The position numbers and the translations under genes were made by a program. 64,000 bases of DNA from Variovorax sp. ZS18.2.2 (lineage in GTDB: Bacteria > Pseudomonadota > Gammaproteobacteria > Burkholderiales > Burkholderiaceae_C): NCBI RefSeq assembly GCF_024701975.1, contig NZ_JANLNM010000001.1:496001-560000 (forward strand). The letters run 5' to 3'. This document shows, piece after piece, positions 1 through 8,527 of the stretch; the stretch's first letter is position 1; every line of letters starts with the position of its first letter. The notes under the pieces are model-generated. The model had not been told where the DNA came from. It saw nothing but the letters and a program-made list of their open reading frames with translations, and ran no database searches.

Positions 1-294
1 GGCGGTCTCGCGGCGAGCGGCTGGCACACGGCTGCGCTCACGATGAAGCTGCTGGTGGAAAGCGGCGTGCCGCTGGCCGACGGCATCATCGGCTCGGGTG
101 GCGAACTGCAGTGGCCCAAGCCGACACGGCCCGGGGACGTGTTGCACGTGGTGAGCGAGGTGGTCGACATCACGCCCTCGCGCTCCAAGCCCGGTCGCGC
201 GATGGTGACGATGCGCTGCCAGACGCGCAACCAGCGCGGCGAGGTGCTACAGCACTTCACGCCGAAGCTGGTGGTGCACAGCAGGCCCACCTGA
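1..294 (+). CDS. MaoC-family dehydratase, C-terminal part (5' truncated by window)
   Basis: The frame is open from base 1 to the TGA at 292-294, so only the last 97 residues are seen. The fragment reads GGLAASGWHTAALTM, then a region with the GD(V/T)L and R.GRA patterns of the hot-dog fold MaoC/R-hydratase family, which hydrates or dehydrates enoyl-CoA or similar thioesters. The ATG at 43 is internal to the conserved domain and is not the start. It converges on the DUF455 gene with 13 bases between stops. Family call is by recognition; substrate is unknown. Confidence 0.75.
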   Translation, partial: GGLAASGWHTAALTMKLLVESGVPLADGIIGSGGELQWPKPTRPGDVLHVVSEVVDITPSRSKPGRAMVTMRCQTRNQRGEVLQHFTPKLVVHSRPT

Positions 295-307
295 GCTCTT
301 TTCCCGA

Positions 308-1120
308 TCAGTTGTTGCCGTCGGCCGAGAGCGCGCGCAACTCCTCGGCGCTGAAGCCCGCGCGGCTGCGCGCCTCGAGATTGAACGGCGGCCTGATCCG
401 CGGCGCGTCGTAGCGCGCCACGAGCGCCGGGTAGTTGGCTTCGGCATCGAGCCCCGCGCGTTCGCAAAGCCAGCGGTACCAGTGGTTGCCGATGGCGACG
501 TGGCCCACCTCGTCGCGCAGGATGATGTCCAGGATCTCCACCGCACGCAGTGCGTCGGGCGTGTTGACGCGCCTGAGCTTGGCCTGGATCAGCGGCGTGG
601 CGTCGAGCCCGCGCGCCTCGAGCGTGCGCGGTACCAGCGCCATGCGGGCGAGCACGTCGTCCTTCGTCTTCTCGCACATGTTCCACAGCCCGTCGTGGCC
701 GGGGAAGTCGCCGTAACGCCAGCCCATGTCCTGCAGATGCGCATGCAGCAGCGTGAAGTGCAGCGCCTCCTCGTCGGCCACGCGCAGCCAGTCGCGGTAG
801 TAGGCCTCGGGCATGCCGTCGTAGCGCCAGACCGCGTCGAGCGCGAGGTTGATCGCGTTGAACTCGATGTGGCAAATCGAATGGATGAGCGAGGCGCGGC
901 CCTCGGGCGTGAAGGGCGAGCGCTTCTGCACCGCGGTGGCGGACACGCGCACCGGCCGCTCGGGCCGGCCCGGCACGCCCAGGTCGTCGCCTGCGGTGCG
1001 GATCGGGTCGATTGCTATGGAATCGGTAGCAACCAACGCCGCGGCAGCGCGCGTTGTCGCCACCTTTTGTTCAGGATCGGTCAGTCGCAGCGCGGCCAGC
1101 GCGCTCAATCGGGGGTGCAT
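308..1120 (-). CDS. DUF455 family ferritin-like protein
   Basis: 270 aa from the ATG at 1120; an upstream frame would add 12 residues running into the promoter of the next gene, so I prefer 1120. The sequence carries ferritin-like helix motifs: HIEFNAI (about 84-90), DEEALHF (about 117-122) and RDEVGHV (about 202-208), the E...ExxH pattern of a di-metal four-helix bundle. This matches the DUF455 family, distantly similar to tRNA-hydroxylase (MiaE)-type ferritin folds; its reaction is not established. It is divergent from the gamma-carbonic anhydrase gene. Confidence 0.82.
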   Translation of the reverse strand: MHPRLSALAALRLTDPEQKVATTRAAAALVATDSIAIDPIRTAGDDLGVPGRPERPVRVSATAVQKRSPFTPEGRASLIHSICHIEFNAINLALDAVWRYDGMPEAYYRDWLRVADEEALHFTLLHAHLQDMGWRYGDFPGHDGLWNMCEKTKDDVLARMALVPRTLEARGLDATPLIQAKLRRVNTPDALRAVEILDIILRDEVGHVAIGNHWYRWLCERAGLDAEANYPALVARYDAPRIRPPFNLEARSRAGFSAEELRALSADGNN

Positions 1121-1123
1121 CCC

Positions 1124-1129
1124 TACAAT
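1124..1129 (+). promoter_or_regulatory. Candidate -10 box (TACAAT) of the gamma-carbonic anhydrase gene
   Basis: TACAAT lies 28 bases before the ATG at 1158 in an AT-rich patch within GC-rich DNA, followed by a GGAG ribosome-binding site at about 1145-1148. No clear -35 box is visible. Confidence 0.4.
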
Positions 1130-1157
1130 TCTAGTTTTTGCCCCCGGAGACCCCACG

Positions 1158-1682
1158 ATGGCCCTCTATGAACTCGACGGCGTTGCGCCGCAACTCGCCA
1201 CCGGCGCCTGGGTCGCCGACAGCGCGGAGGTGATCGGCAACGTGAAGCTGGGCGAGAACGCGAGCATCTGGTTCGGCGCCGTCCTGCGCGGGGACAACGA
1301 GACCATGACCATCGGCCGCAACAGCAACGTGCAGGACATGTCGATGCTGCATTCCGACCCCGGCAGCCCGCTCACCGTGGGCGAGAACGTCACCATCGGC
1401 CACCAGGTCATGCTGCACGGCTGCACCATCGGCGACAACTCGTTGATCGGCATCCAGGCGGTGGTCTTGAATAACGCGAAGATTGGCCGCAATTCGATCG
1501 TTGGCGCCGGCAGCGTGGTCACCGAGGGCAAGGAGTTTCCCGACAATTCCCTCATCTTCGGCTCGCCCGCCAAGGTGATGCGCACGATCAGCGACGAAGA
1601 CGCTGCGCGGCTGCGTCACGGCTCCGAGCACTATGTAGAAAACGCCGTTCGCTACGCGAAGGGCTTGAAGAAAATCGCCTGA
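1158..1682 (+). CDS. Gamma-carbonic anhydrase family protein (left-handed beta-helix)
   Basis: 174 aa, usual length for the YrdA/CaiE-like gamma-class family. Hexapeptide repeats of the type (I/V)GxxxxI run from about residue 22 to 140 and build a left-handed beta-helix trimer. The three zinc-ligand histidines of the family are in place: H65 (MLHSD), H82 (GHQ) and H87 (MLHGC). This supports metal binding; CO2 hydration in this subgroup is often undetected, so activity is uncertain. A GGAG ribosome-binding site about 10 bases upstream supports the ATG at 1158. Hsp33 follows 38 bases downstream on the same strand. Confidence 0.88.
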   Translation: MALYELDGVAPQLATGAWVADSAEVIGNVKLGENASIWFGAVLRGDNETMTIGRNSNVQDMSMLHSDPGSPLTVGENVTIGHQVMLHGCTIGDNSLIGIQAVVLNNAKIGRNSIVGAGSVVTEGKEFPDNSLIFGSPAKVMRTISDEDAARLRHGSEHYVENAVRYAKGLKKIA

Positions 1683-1720
1683 CCCCGCGCAGGCCCAACA
1701 GACAGAAAGAAGAATCCGTT

Positions 1721-2719
1721 TTGAGCGAGCTGCACAAATTCCTGTTCGATGGCCTGCCGGTGCGCGGCATGATCGTGCGCCTGACCGATGCGTGGCAGGA
1801 GATCCTTGCGCGGCGCGCCTCCAACACCGCCACCGGCGCCTACCCGCCGCCCGTGGCCGAGCTGCTCGGCGAGATGACCGCCGCGGCCACGTTGATGCAG
1901 GCCAACATCAAGTTCAACGGCGCGCTGATCCTGCAGATCTTCGGCGACGGCCCCGTGAAGGTGGCAGTGGCCGAAGCCAAGCCCGACCTGAGCCTGCGCG
2001 CCACCGCCAAGGTGATCGGCGACCTGCCGGCCGATGCGCGCCTGCCCGACATGGTCAACGTGAGCAACAAGGGCCGCTGCGCGATCACCCTCGACCCGAA
2101 GGACAAGCTCCCGGGCGCCACGCCATACCAGGGCGTTGTGCCGCTCTTCGGCGACGAAGGCGAGAAGCTCGGCAAGCTCAGCGACGTGCTGCAGCACTAC
2201 ATGCTGCAGAGCGAGCAGCTCGACACCACGCTGGTGCTCGCGGCCGACGACAAGGTGGCCGCAGGCCTATTGATCCAGCGCTTGCCGGTGAAGGGCGAGG
2301 GCAATCTCGAAGGCACGTCCGACAAGGATCGCGACCAGGCCAATGAAGACCAGATCGGCCGCAACGAGGACTACAACCGCATCTCGATCCTCGCCTCGAG
2401 CCTCACGCGCGACGAGCTGCTCACCCTCGACATCGAGACCATCCTTCGCCGCCTGTTCTGGGAAGAAAAGCTGTTGCGCTTCGAACCGCAGGCGGGCCTC
2501 TTGGGTCCGCACTTCGCGTGCACCTGCGGCCGTGAGCGCGTGGCGCAGATGATCCGCGGGCTTGGCGTCGAAGAGGCCGAGGAGATCCTGGCCGAGCGTG
2601 GCGACATCGAGGTGGGTTGCGACTTCTGCGGCAAGCAGTACCGCTTCGACGCGATCGATGCGGCGCAGATCTTCAGGCCGCCTACGGATCAGATTCCGGG
2701 CAGTCCGATCGTTCAGTAA
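1721..2719 (+). CDS. hslO: Hsp33 redox-regulated holdase chaperone
   Basis: 332 aa, slightly longer than E. coli Hsp33 (about 290). Hsp33 is a cytosolic chaperone that is activated by oxidation and unfolding and prevents aggregation under bleach or heat-oxidative stress. The C-terminal zinc-binding redox switch is clear: C267-x-C269 and C300-x2-C303. The start is TTG at 1721, preceded by a purine-rich GAAAGAAG site; there is no nearby ATG that keeps the N-terminal substrate-binding domain complete. Convergent with the next gene, 22 bases between stops. Confidence 0.95.
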   Translation: MSELHKFLFDGLPVRGMIVRLTDAWQEILARRASNTATGAYPPPVAELLGEMTAAATLMQANIKFNGALILQIFGDGPVKVAVAEAKPDLSLRATAKVIGDLPADARLPDMVNVSNKGRCAITLDPKDKLPGATPYQGVVPLFGDEGEKLGKLSDVLQHYMLQSEQLDTTLVLAADDKVAAGLLIQRLPVKGEGNLEGTSDKDRDQANEDQIGRNEDYNRISILASSLTRDELLTLDIETILRRLFWEEKLLRFEPQAGLLGPHFACTCGRERVAQMIRGLGVEEAEEILAERGDIEVGCDFCGKQYRFDAIDAAQIFRPPTDQIPGSPIVQ

Positions 2720-2741
2720 GGCATGCCGCGCCGGTCCCCGT

Positions 2742-3605
2742 TCAGGTGGGCTGGCGCATCACCTTGACCATCGCGGCCAGGCGTTCGTTCGCAAAGCCCG
2801 CATCCAGCGACCGCTCGAACAACCCCATCAAAAACTCCGGAAAGCTCGCATCCAGCCCGGCTTCCCGCGCCTGCTTCACGAAGAGCCGGCCCGAGCCCGC
2901 GCAGGTGGCCATCGAGCTCTCGGGTTCGCCGTAGCGGTTGGCGTGGATGGCCTCGCCCTCGGCGCTGATCATTTCGCCGAGCACCGGCGAGATCGCGCCG
3001 ATCATCTGCGAGAAGGCGTCCACCCCCAGCCCTTCGGATTCGCAGATGCGCACGCCGTGAAAGAACCCGCTCATCGCGCCGAACATGCAAGAGAGCGTGG
3101 CCAGGTCCCACGCGGCCGCGTTGCCGATGGGCTCGCCCATGTACTGGATGTTCCCGGCAATGGCTTCGAGCACCGGACGGCAGGCGGCGAGGGCGCGTTC
3201 TTCGCCGGAGATGAAGAGCGGCGTGTCGGACCGGCCGATCTGGCCGGGCGTGGCGAGCAGGGCGCCGTCGAGGTAGGCCACGCCGCTCAGGGCCGCCCAG
3301 TCGTCGCGCGCATCCTGCGGGGTGCCGGTGCTCAGTTGCACCAGCACCTTGCTGCGCAGCGCGTCGGCCACGCCGGGCGCAGCGAGGATCGTGCGCCATG
3401 CCGCGTAGTCCGCCACGCAGACCAGCACGACGGGGCTGGCCTGCACCGCGGCGAGCGCACCGGGCGCGAGCACCGTGCCCTGGTTCAGCACAGGCTTCGC
3501 GCGTTCGGCGGTGCGGTTCCACACGGTCAGCGTGAATTTCGATTGCAGGGCGCGCGCAAGGGCAATGCCCATGGGGCCGAGGCCGATGAGGGAAACGTCG
3601 GTCAT
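2742..3605 (-). CDS. NADP-binding beta-hydroxyacid dehydrogenase/imine-reductase-like protein
   Basis: 287 aa. The N-terminal Rossmann fold has GLGPMG at 8-13 and WNRT at 29-32; Arg after Asn is typical of NADPH-preferring members. The C-terminal helical domain has the family's dimer helix, but the place where 6-phosphogluconate-type dehydrogenases carry their catalytic Lys reads AAAWDLA, with Asp167. That is the pattern of imine reductases and related proteins, not of hydroxyisobutyrate dehydrogenases. Encoded 29 bases downstream of an SDR gene on the same strand, so probably cotranscribed and controlled by the divergent AraC regulator. Substrate unknown. Confidence 0.8.
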   Translation of the reverse strand: MTDVSLIGLGPMGIALARALQSKFTLTVWNRTAERAKPVLNQGTVLAPGALAAVQASPVVLVCVADYAAWRTILAAPGVADALRSKVLVQLSTGTPQDARDDWAALSGVAYLDGALLATPGQIGRSDTPLFISGEERALAACRPVLEAIAGNIQYMGEPIGNAAAWDLATLSCMFGAMSGFFHGVRICESEGLGVDAFSQMIGAISPVLGEMISAEGEAIHANRYGEPESSMATCAGSGRLFVKQAREAGLDASFPEFLMGLFERSLDAGFANERLAAMVKVMRQPT

Positions 3606-3634
3606 GTCGTGTATTCCTTGGATGTGAATTTCAT

Positions 3635-4402
3635 TCAGGCCGCGGCCGGCGTGAGCTTCTGCCCCAGCCCGCCATCGACGGTGAGCCGTGCCCCCGTCGT
3701 GAAGGTCGCCTCGAAGGCGAAGAAGAGCACCGCGCGCGCCACTTCGGCGGCCGTGCCGTGGCGCCGCATCGGCGTGATCTGGTCGCCCACGCGGATGAAT
3801 TCCGCGCGCTCTTGCGCCGTCGCATCGGCAATGCCGAGCGTGGGCGTGTCGATGAAGCCGGGGCTCACCACGTTGACGCGGATGCCGCGCGTCACCAGCT
3901 CGGCTGCAAAGCCCGAGGCGAAGGAGCGCAGCGCAGCCTTCGTGCCGCTGTAGACGCTCATGCCGTGCATGCCGCCCTCGTCGGCGATGGACGAGGTGAA
4001 GACGATCGCACTGCCCGGCCGCATCAGCGGCGCGAGGCGCTGCACGGTGAAGAACGGGCCCTTGGTGTTGATCGCGAAGGCGCGGTCGTAGCCCGCCTCG
4101 GTCACCTGCTCGAAGGACTCCAGCGTCGCGATGCCCGCGTTGATGTGCAGCAGGTCGATGTGACCGAAGCGCTCGCGCACGGTGGCGGCGAGGGCGTCGA
4201 TGTCGGCCAGCGAGGCTGTGTCAGAAGACAGCACCTGCGCGCCCGGGCCGAGCATGCGGCGCGCCGCCTCGAGGTTTTCCGGGTTGCGCCCGGTCACCAG
4301 CACTTCGGCGCCGCCTTCGAGCAGCGCCTCGGCCGTCGCCAGGCCCATGCCGATGGTGCCGCCGGTGATGACGGCCTTCTTGCCCGCATAGGGTTTGTTC
4401 AT
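3635..4402 (-). CDS. Short-chain dehydrogenase/reductase (classical SDR)
   Basis: 255 aa. Cofactor motif TGGTIGMG (13-20), NAG (88-90), catalytic Ser138, Tyr151 and Lys155 (YSGTK), and the C-terminal DGG of classical SDRs. TGRN after the second strand suggests NADP preference. Start ATG at 4402 is preferred because AAGG lies about 9 bases upstream on the minus strand; an in-frame ATG at 4411 is the alternative. First gene of a two-gene unit with the imine-reductase-like gene, divergent from an AraC-type regulator. The natural substrate cannot be read from the sequence. Confidence 0.88.
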   Translation of the reverse strand: MNKPYAGKKAVITGGTIGMGLATAEALLEGGAEVLVTGRNPENLEAARRMLGPGAQVLSSDTASLADIDALAATVRERFGHIDLLHINAGIATLESFEQVTEAGYDRAFAINTKGPFFTVQRLAPLMRPGSAIVFTSSIADEGGMHGMSVYSGTKAALRSFASGFAAELVTRGIRVNVVSPGFIDTPTLGIADATAQERAEFIRVGDQITPMRRHGTAAEVARAVLFFAFEATFTTGARLTVDGGLGQKLTPAAA

Positions 4403-4541
4403 GATTCGCATGCCTTGAAACGAGTGGAGTTCATGGCTGCGAATGATCGGGATTGCCGCACGAACGGTCGCGCACGTTCGGCCGTGCCGGAGCACAAACG
4501 GACGATGGCATGCGGCGCAGTGGCGGCAGATAATCTTCCGG

Positions 4542-5369
4542 ATGAGCTACACCGACCTGGCACTGACGGCCGACAGCTTCGTGATGCCCGCACCCTCCGG
4601 CCTGCGCGTCGACATGCGCCAGACCCCGGCTGGCGTGGTCGGCTACGAGGCGTTGCCTGACCACCGCATCAAGCTGCACGCGGGCGCCCCGGTGCCGGGC
4701 GCCTGCCGGCTGCACAAGTTCCTCTACACGCGCGGCGACCTCGACATCCTGCCGGCCGGTGCGACCGACGTCTGGCACGAGGAGGCCCCCAGCACCTCGA
4801 TCGTCGTGCGCATGGCACCGTCGCTGCTGCAGCGCACCGCCGACGAGATGGGCCTGCCGGCCGAACGGGCGCGGCTCGGCGAGCGCCACCAGTTCCGCGA
4901 CGCGCAGATCGAGCACATCGCCCTCGCGCTCGATGCCGAGCGGCGCGCGGGTTTTCCGAACGGCACGCTGTACACCGACAGCCTGGGCACCGCGCTGGCG
5001 GTGCACCTGATCGCCGGGCAGAAGATCGAGGCGGTGCCCGTGCAGGGGCTGTCGCGGCTGCAGCTGCGACGTGTGACGGAATACATCGAGGCGAACCTCG
5101 ATGGCGATCTGTCGCTGTCCGCGCTGGCGGACATCGCGGGCCTGAGCGCCTCGCACCTGAAGACGCAGTTCAAGCGCTCCACCGGCCTGCCGGTGCACGA
5201 GTACGTGGTGCACCGGCGCGTGGACCGCGCGCGCGGCCTGCTGCTGCGCAGCGCAATGCCGGCGAGCCTCGTGGCGCTGGAGAGCGGCTTCTCGCACCAG
5301 AGCCACATGGCGCGCTGCATGCGGCGGGTGCTCGGCGTGACGCCGGGCGAGGTGCGGCGCGCGGGCTAG
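4542..5369 (+). CDS. AraC-family transcriptional regulator
   Basis: 275 aa. The last 100 residues contain the double helix-turn-helix of AraC/XylS proteins ([13 protein letters not shown]... then [21 protein letters not shown]), while the N-terminal two thirds is a divergent sensor domain. The gene is divergent from the SDR/imine-reductase-like pair with about 140 bases between starts, so it is the likely local activator of that pair. Start at 4542 is chosen because the longer in-frame extension reads into the intergenic promoter region. Confidence 0.9.
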   Translation: MSYTDLALTADSFVMPAPSGLRVDMRQTPAGVVGYEALPDHRIKLHAGAPVPGACRLHKFLYTRGDLDILPAGATDVWHEEAPSTSIVVRMAPSLLQRTADEMGLPAERARLGERHQFRDAQIEHIALALDAERRAGFPNGTLYTDSLGTALAVHLIAGQKIEAVPVQGLSRLQLRRVTEYIEANLDGDLSLSALADIAGLSASHLKTQFKRSTGLPVHEYVVHRRVDRARGLLLRSAMPASLVALESGFSHQSHMARCMRRVLGVTPGEVRRAG

Positions 5370-5385
5370 CCACGCGCCCGTGGCT
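5368..5385. terminator. Hairpin between convergent genes (AraC regulator and kinase)
   Basis: AGCCACG-CGCC-CGTGGCT is a perfect 7-bp stem with a 4-base loop exactly filling the gap between the two stop codons. There is no U-tract, so termination ability is uncertain. Confidence 0.4.
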
Positions 5386-6185
5386 CAGTCGCCGAGCCCG
5401 AGCGCGGACGCCGCCAGCTTCGCCACCTCGAGGGTGCTGCCCGGCTCGTCGTCGTCTTCGAGCATCCAGACAGCCGACAGCCCCGTCCACGCGAGCACCC
5501 ATTGCAGCAATCGCCGGCGTTCGATGCCGGAAGCCTCCGCGACGATCTCGATGCGGCGCGCGAAGCGGCCCGGCGCCAGTGCGGTATCTCCATCGGGGTT
5601 GCAGAAGATGTTGGCGTGATCGAAGCCACGTTCGCCGAGCAGGCCCTTGGGGTCGATGGCGAGCCAGCCGGAGGGGCCGAAGTCCAGCACGTTGCCGTGG
5701 TGGATGTCGCCATGCAGCACCGCGGCCTCGCGCGGTGCCGCGAGCAGTTCGCGCGCGGTACGTTCGCAGTGCACGAAGATGCCGCCGTGCTGCGCGGCCC
5801 CGGACCACAGCGCCTCGAACCATTGCGCGAGCGGAACCAGGGCAGGCAGGGGCCTCGTGCGCGGCGCATGCAGGCGCGCCGCTGCCGCGCACAGGATGCG
5901 CGTGGCTTCGTCGTCGTGGCCGTTCCTGGCCATCTGCGTGAGCGAGGACCGGCCCTGTGCGCGCACCATCAACAAGGCTTCGCCATCGTGCGCCAGCACG
6001 GGTGCGGCGCCATCGCCATCCCACCAGGCCATCAGCAGGCTCCCCGCCTGTTCCTCGGCCTCTGGCGAGACCTTGAGCATGGCGGCCACGCCGTGCCGGC
6101 GAACGGGCAGGAGGCTGCCGCTCAACGAGGTGAAGGGCTCACCATCGATGCTCAGGTTCCACCGCTCCAGATACGGCTCGAACAT
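5385..6185 (-). CDS. Aminoglycoside/hydroxyurea phosphotransferase-family kinase (APH(6)-like)
   Basis: 266 aa, matching the length of APH(6)/streptomycin 6-kinase superfamily proteins. The kinase core is visible: HGDIHHGN at 158-165 (catalytic Asp160, metal-binding Asn165) and AIDPKGLLGE at 176-185 (Asp178 for Mg-ATP). Chromosomal members in environmental proteobacteria are usually of unknown substrate, and the context (no mobile element, next to a secreted unknown) gives no sign of an acquired resistance gene. Ends 15 bases after the AraC gene on the opposite strand. Confidence 0.82.
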   Translation of the reverse strand: MFEPYLERWNLSIDGEPFTSLSGSLLPVRRHGVAAMLKVSPEAEEQAGSLLMAWWDGDGAAPVLAHDGEALLMVRAQGRSSLTQMARNGHDDEATRILCAAAARLHAPRTRPLPALVPLAQWFEALWSGAAQHGGIFVHCERTARELLAAPREAAVLHGDIHHGNVLDFGPSGWLAIDPKGLLGERGFDHANIFCNPDGDTALAPGRFARRIEIVAEASGIERRRLLQWVLAWTGLSAVWMLEDDDEPGSTLEVAKLAASALGLGD

Positions 6186-6201
6186 GCGCTGGCTCCTGGC
6201 G

Positions 6202-7176
6202 CTAGCGGGCTTCGTCGTCGAAGCCGCTGAACTCGATATCGGGCGCGCTCGTGTTGTGCTTCGAAGGCAGGCTGCGGCCGAAGCGCACCTGCGTGGCGTT
6301 GAGCGACTTCACCTCGGGCAGCGGCCTGGCCTGCGATGCGGCATTCGGCGATTCCTGCCAGCGCACTTCGCTCATGTCCGCGTTGTCGGCTGCCACGTAC
6401 ATCGAGCGCAGCACAGCGAAGGGTTGTGCGCTCGCAGTGGGTTTCGACAGCGTCACATCCAGCGCAGTGCGCTTGCGGCTGATCTCGTCCACCCGCGCCA
6501 CGGCACTGCCGCCGTTCGTGAAGCGCAGGTGGATCGCCAGCGGCTTCGTCACCACGCGGATCGACGCGATGTTCACCACCGGCCGTCCCGCCTGCTCGAC
6601 CGGCCCGAGCAGGAACGACGAGCCGTACACGCCATCGCCGAAGCGCGCCTCGGGCAGCGGCTTCAGGCGCCAGTAGCCGTCCGAGGGGTACAGCACGATG
6701 GCCTCGAGCGCCTTGCCGTTCTCCTTCCTGAACACCTGCAGCAGGTGAAAGCCGCGATCGCTGCGATGGCCCACCTGCACCGGCACGCGCTGCAGCCGCC
6801 AGAAGGTCGGCAGCGTCATGCCGACGATGCGCCAGTCGGCGTTGTCCAGCAGCACCACGGTGCGCTTCTTGAAGCGGTGCGCGGGGTCGGTGGGGTGCGC
6901 GCCGCCGTCGAAGTTGCAGCCCGAGAAGTCGGGCGCGGTGACGTCGTTGCCGATCTTGTCGAGGTAGTCGGGCTGCAGCGCCTCGATGCGCATGTGGCGG
7001 ATGCCCTCGCCGCGCAGCACCATGGAGACGTTGTCTTCCTCGGCGCAGGCGGTGGGGGTGGTGCCGTTCTCGATGGTGGCGGCGACCGGGGCCGCGAGGG
7101 CTGGGCCGGCCGAGAGCAGCGTGGCGAGGAAGAGGGGCAGGAGGGAGGCGGTGCGCGGGGCGGGGTGCAGGGGCAT
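6202..7176 (-). CDS. Secreted protein of unknown function
   Basis: 324 aa with a good Sec signal peptide: a hydrophobic stretch from about residue 11 to 25 and an ALA-A cleavage site near residue 28. The mature part is beta-strand rich with two cysteines (CAEE near the N-terminus and SGCNF around residue 80), which could form a periplasmic disulfide. I recognise no family. It sits between the kinase gene (16 bases downstream) and the NadR-like kinase gene (about 30 bases upstream) on the same strand, so it may be the tail of the pnuC transcript, though no functional link to NAD salvage is obvious. Confidence 0.7.
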   Translation of the reverse strand: MPLHPAPRTASLLPLFLATLLSAGPALAAPVAATIENGTTPTACAEEDNVSMVLRGEGIRHMRIEALQPDYLDKIGNDVTAPDFSGCNFDGGAHPTDPAHRFKKRTVVLLDNADWRIVGMTLPTFWRLQRVPVQVGHRSDRGFHLLQVFRKENGKALEAIVLYPSDGYWRLKPLPEARFGDGVYGSSFLLGPVEQAGRPVVNIASIRVVTKPLAIHLRFTNGGSAVARVDEISRKRTALDVTLSKPTASAQPFAVLRSMYVAADNADMSEVRWQESPNAASQARPLPEVKSLNATQVRFGRSLPSKHNTSAPDIEFSGFDDEAR

Positions 7177-7207
7177 CAGGTCTCCGAGGAAGAACGGCGG
7201 CGTGTGC

Positions 7208-7888
7208 TTATTCGCGCCGCCCGATCAGGTCTGTGAAAAGCCGATGTTCGCATTCCGGGTCGGAGCACTTCTCGCAAGGCCATGTCCACGCGGCGGGTTT
7301 TGCGTCGGCCTTGCCGCGCACGCGCGCACGGTTTTCGCGGTCTTCGCCGCTGGCGATCGAGTTGATGGCGTTCCATGCGTTGGCCAGGCGCTCGCCGCCG
7401 GTGCCATGCACGACGGTGAACGAGAGCTTCGCGTCCGCCAGCGCGGCACGCACCAGTGTGTCGGTCGGCTGGCGCGCATGGGGCCCGTCGCGCAGGTGGT
7501 CGCCGACCCAGGGAATGTCGAGCGCGGTGAGCAGCGTGATGGCGCAGCGCCGCTGGGCTGCGAGGGCGTCGGCGTAGAGCGTGCGGTCGTCGAAGAGCTG
7601 CTCGCTGTAGACCGCGGTCATGAGCGCGGTGGTGTCGGCGATCACGACGCCCGTTGCTGCTGCTGCGTCGATGCGGCGCGTCTGTTCGTCGGCAATCGCC
7701 TGCTGCTCGTCGGGGCGAGGCGTGCGGCCTTCGCGATCGCACCATTCGCGCAGGTACTCGCCCACCAGCGTCGCCGGAATGCCGCGCTCCTGCAGGCGCT
7801 GCGCGATGGCGCGCGCCAGTTCGGTCTTGCCGGTGCTCTCGGCGCCGAGCACCGCGATGACGCAGCCATTGGGCAGCATCGGCGTCAT
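7208..7888 (-). CDS. NadR-like ribosylnicotinamide kinase (AAA/P-loop ATPase)
   Basis: 226 aa. Walker A GAESTGKT at 15-22; DTTALMTAVYSE (about 85-96) and PWVGDHLRDG (126-135) match the kinase domain of NadR, which phosphorylates nicotinamide riboside to NMN. The adenylyltransferase domain of full NadR is absent. The ATG at 7888 overlaps the pnuC stop (ATGA), so translation is coupled to the transporter gene, as expected for uptake followed by metabolic trapping. Unusual: a C-terminal tail with C205-x2-C208-x4-C213-x-H215 after a variable linker, suggestive of a small metal site not part of the NadR core. Confidence 0.82.
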   Translation of the reverse strand: MTPMLPNGCVIAVLGAESTGKTELARAIAQRLQERGIPATLVGEYLREWCDREGRTPRPDEQQAIADEQTRRIDAAAATGVVIADTTALMTAVYSEQLFDDRTLYADALAAQRRCAITLLTALDIPWVGDHLRDGPHARQPTDTLVRAALADAKLSFTVVHGTGGERLANAWNAINSIASGEDRENRARVRGKADAKPAAWTWPCEKCSDPECEHRLFTDLIGRRE

Positions 7889-8505
7889 GCGCGCTCCGCC
7901 GCCGGCAGGCGCCGGCGCCATGCCAGGTAGCCGGCCACGCTGAGCACGGCGAACACGGCGTACAGGCCCACGGTGAGCCACAGGCCCTTGTGGATGAACA
8001 GGCCCACGCTCACGACGTTGACGGCCAGCCAGATGAGCCAGTTCTCGATGAACTTGCGCCCGAGCAGGAACTGGCCGACAAGGCTGAGGCCGGTGGCGAA
8101 ACCGTCCCACCACGGCACGTCGGTGTCGGTGAAACGGCGAAGGAAGAGGGCGACCGCGGGCCATGCGATGGCGCAGGCCGCGAGGGTGAGGGCGATGCCG
8201 CGCGACGAGAGCTGGCTGACATGCAGTGCACTGCCATCGCTGCGATGGCCGCGCAGCCACTGGAACCAGCCCCACAGCGCGACGAAGGCGAAGAACACCT
8301 GCAGCGATGCGTCGCCATAGATGCGCGCCTTGGCGAAGACCACGACGTAGAGCAGCGAACTGGCGATGGCCAGTGGCCAGCCCCAGTGGATCTCGCGCAT
8401 GTTGCAGCCGACCATGGCGAGCGCCAGGACGGCGGCCACGAGTTCGAGCCAGCTGACGGGGGAGCCCCAGAGCGCAAAGGCGGGGGCCGAGAGAAGCTCG
8501 GGCAT
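7885..8505 (-). CDS. pnuC: Nicotinamide riboside transporter PnuC
   Basis: 206 aa, seven hydrophobic segments. Family signatures are visible: the GWPLAIASSLLY stretch in the first third, FFAFVALWGWFQW (about 71-83; the WGWxxW motif), and the FIENWLIWL segment (about 151-159). PnuC proteins are facilitated inner-membrane transporters for nicotinamide riboside, and uptake is driven by its phosphorylation. The stop codon overlaps the start of the NadR-like kinase gene, making a compact salvage operon. No NAD-responsive riboswitch was recognised upstream. Confidence 0.93.
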   Translation of the reverse strand: MPELLSAPAFALWGSPVSWLELVAAVLALAMVGCNMREIHWGWPLAIASSLLYVVVFAKARIYGDASLQVFFAFVALWGWFQWLRGHRSDGSALHVSQLSSRGIALTLAACAIAWPAVALFLRRFTDTDVPWWDGFATGLSLVGQFLLGRKFIENWLIWLAVNVVSVGLFIHKGLWLTVGLYAVFAVLSVAGYLAWRRRLPAAERA

Positions 8506-8527
8506 CAGCAGGCGGGGTGGTGAAGGT

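Noticed and set aside
5385..6185. Acquired aminoglycoside resistance gene
   Set aside because: The kinase fold is real, but there is no mobile-element context or unusual composition, and chromosomal APH(6)-like proteins are common with unknown substrates.
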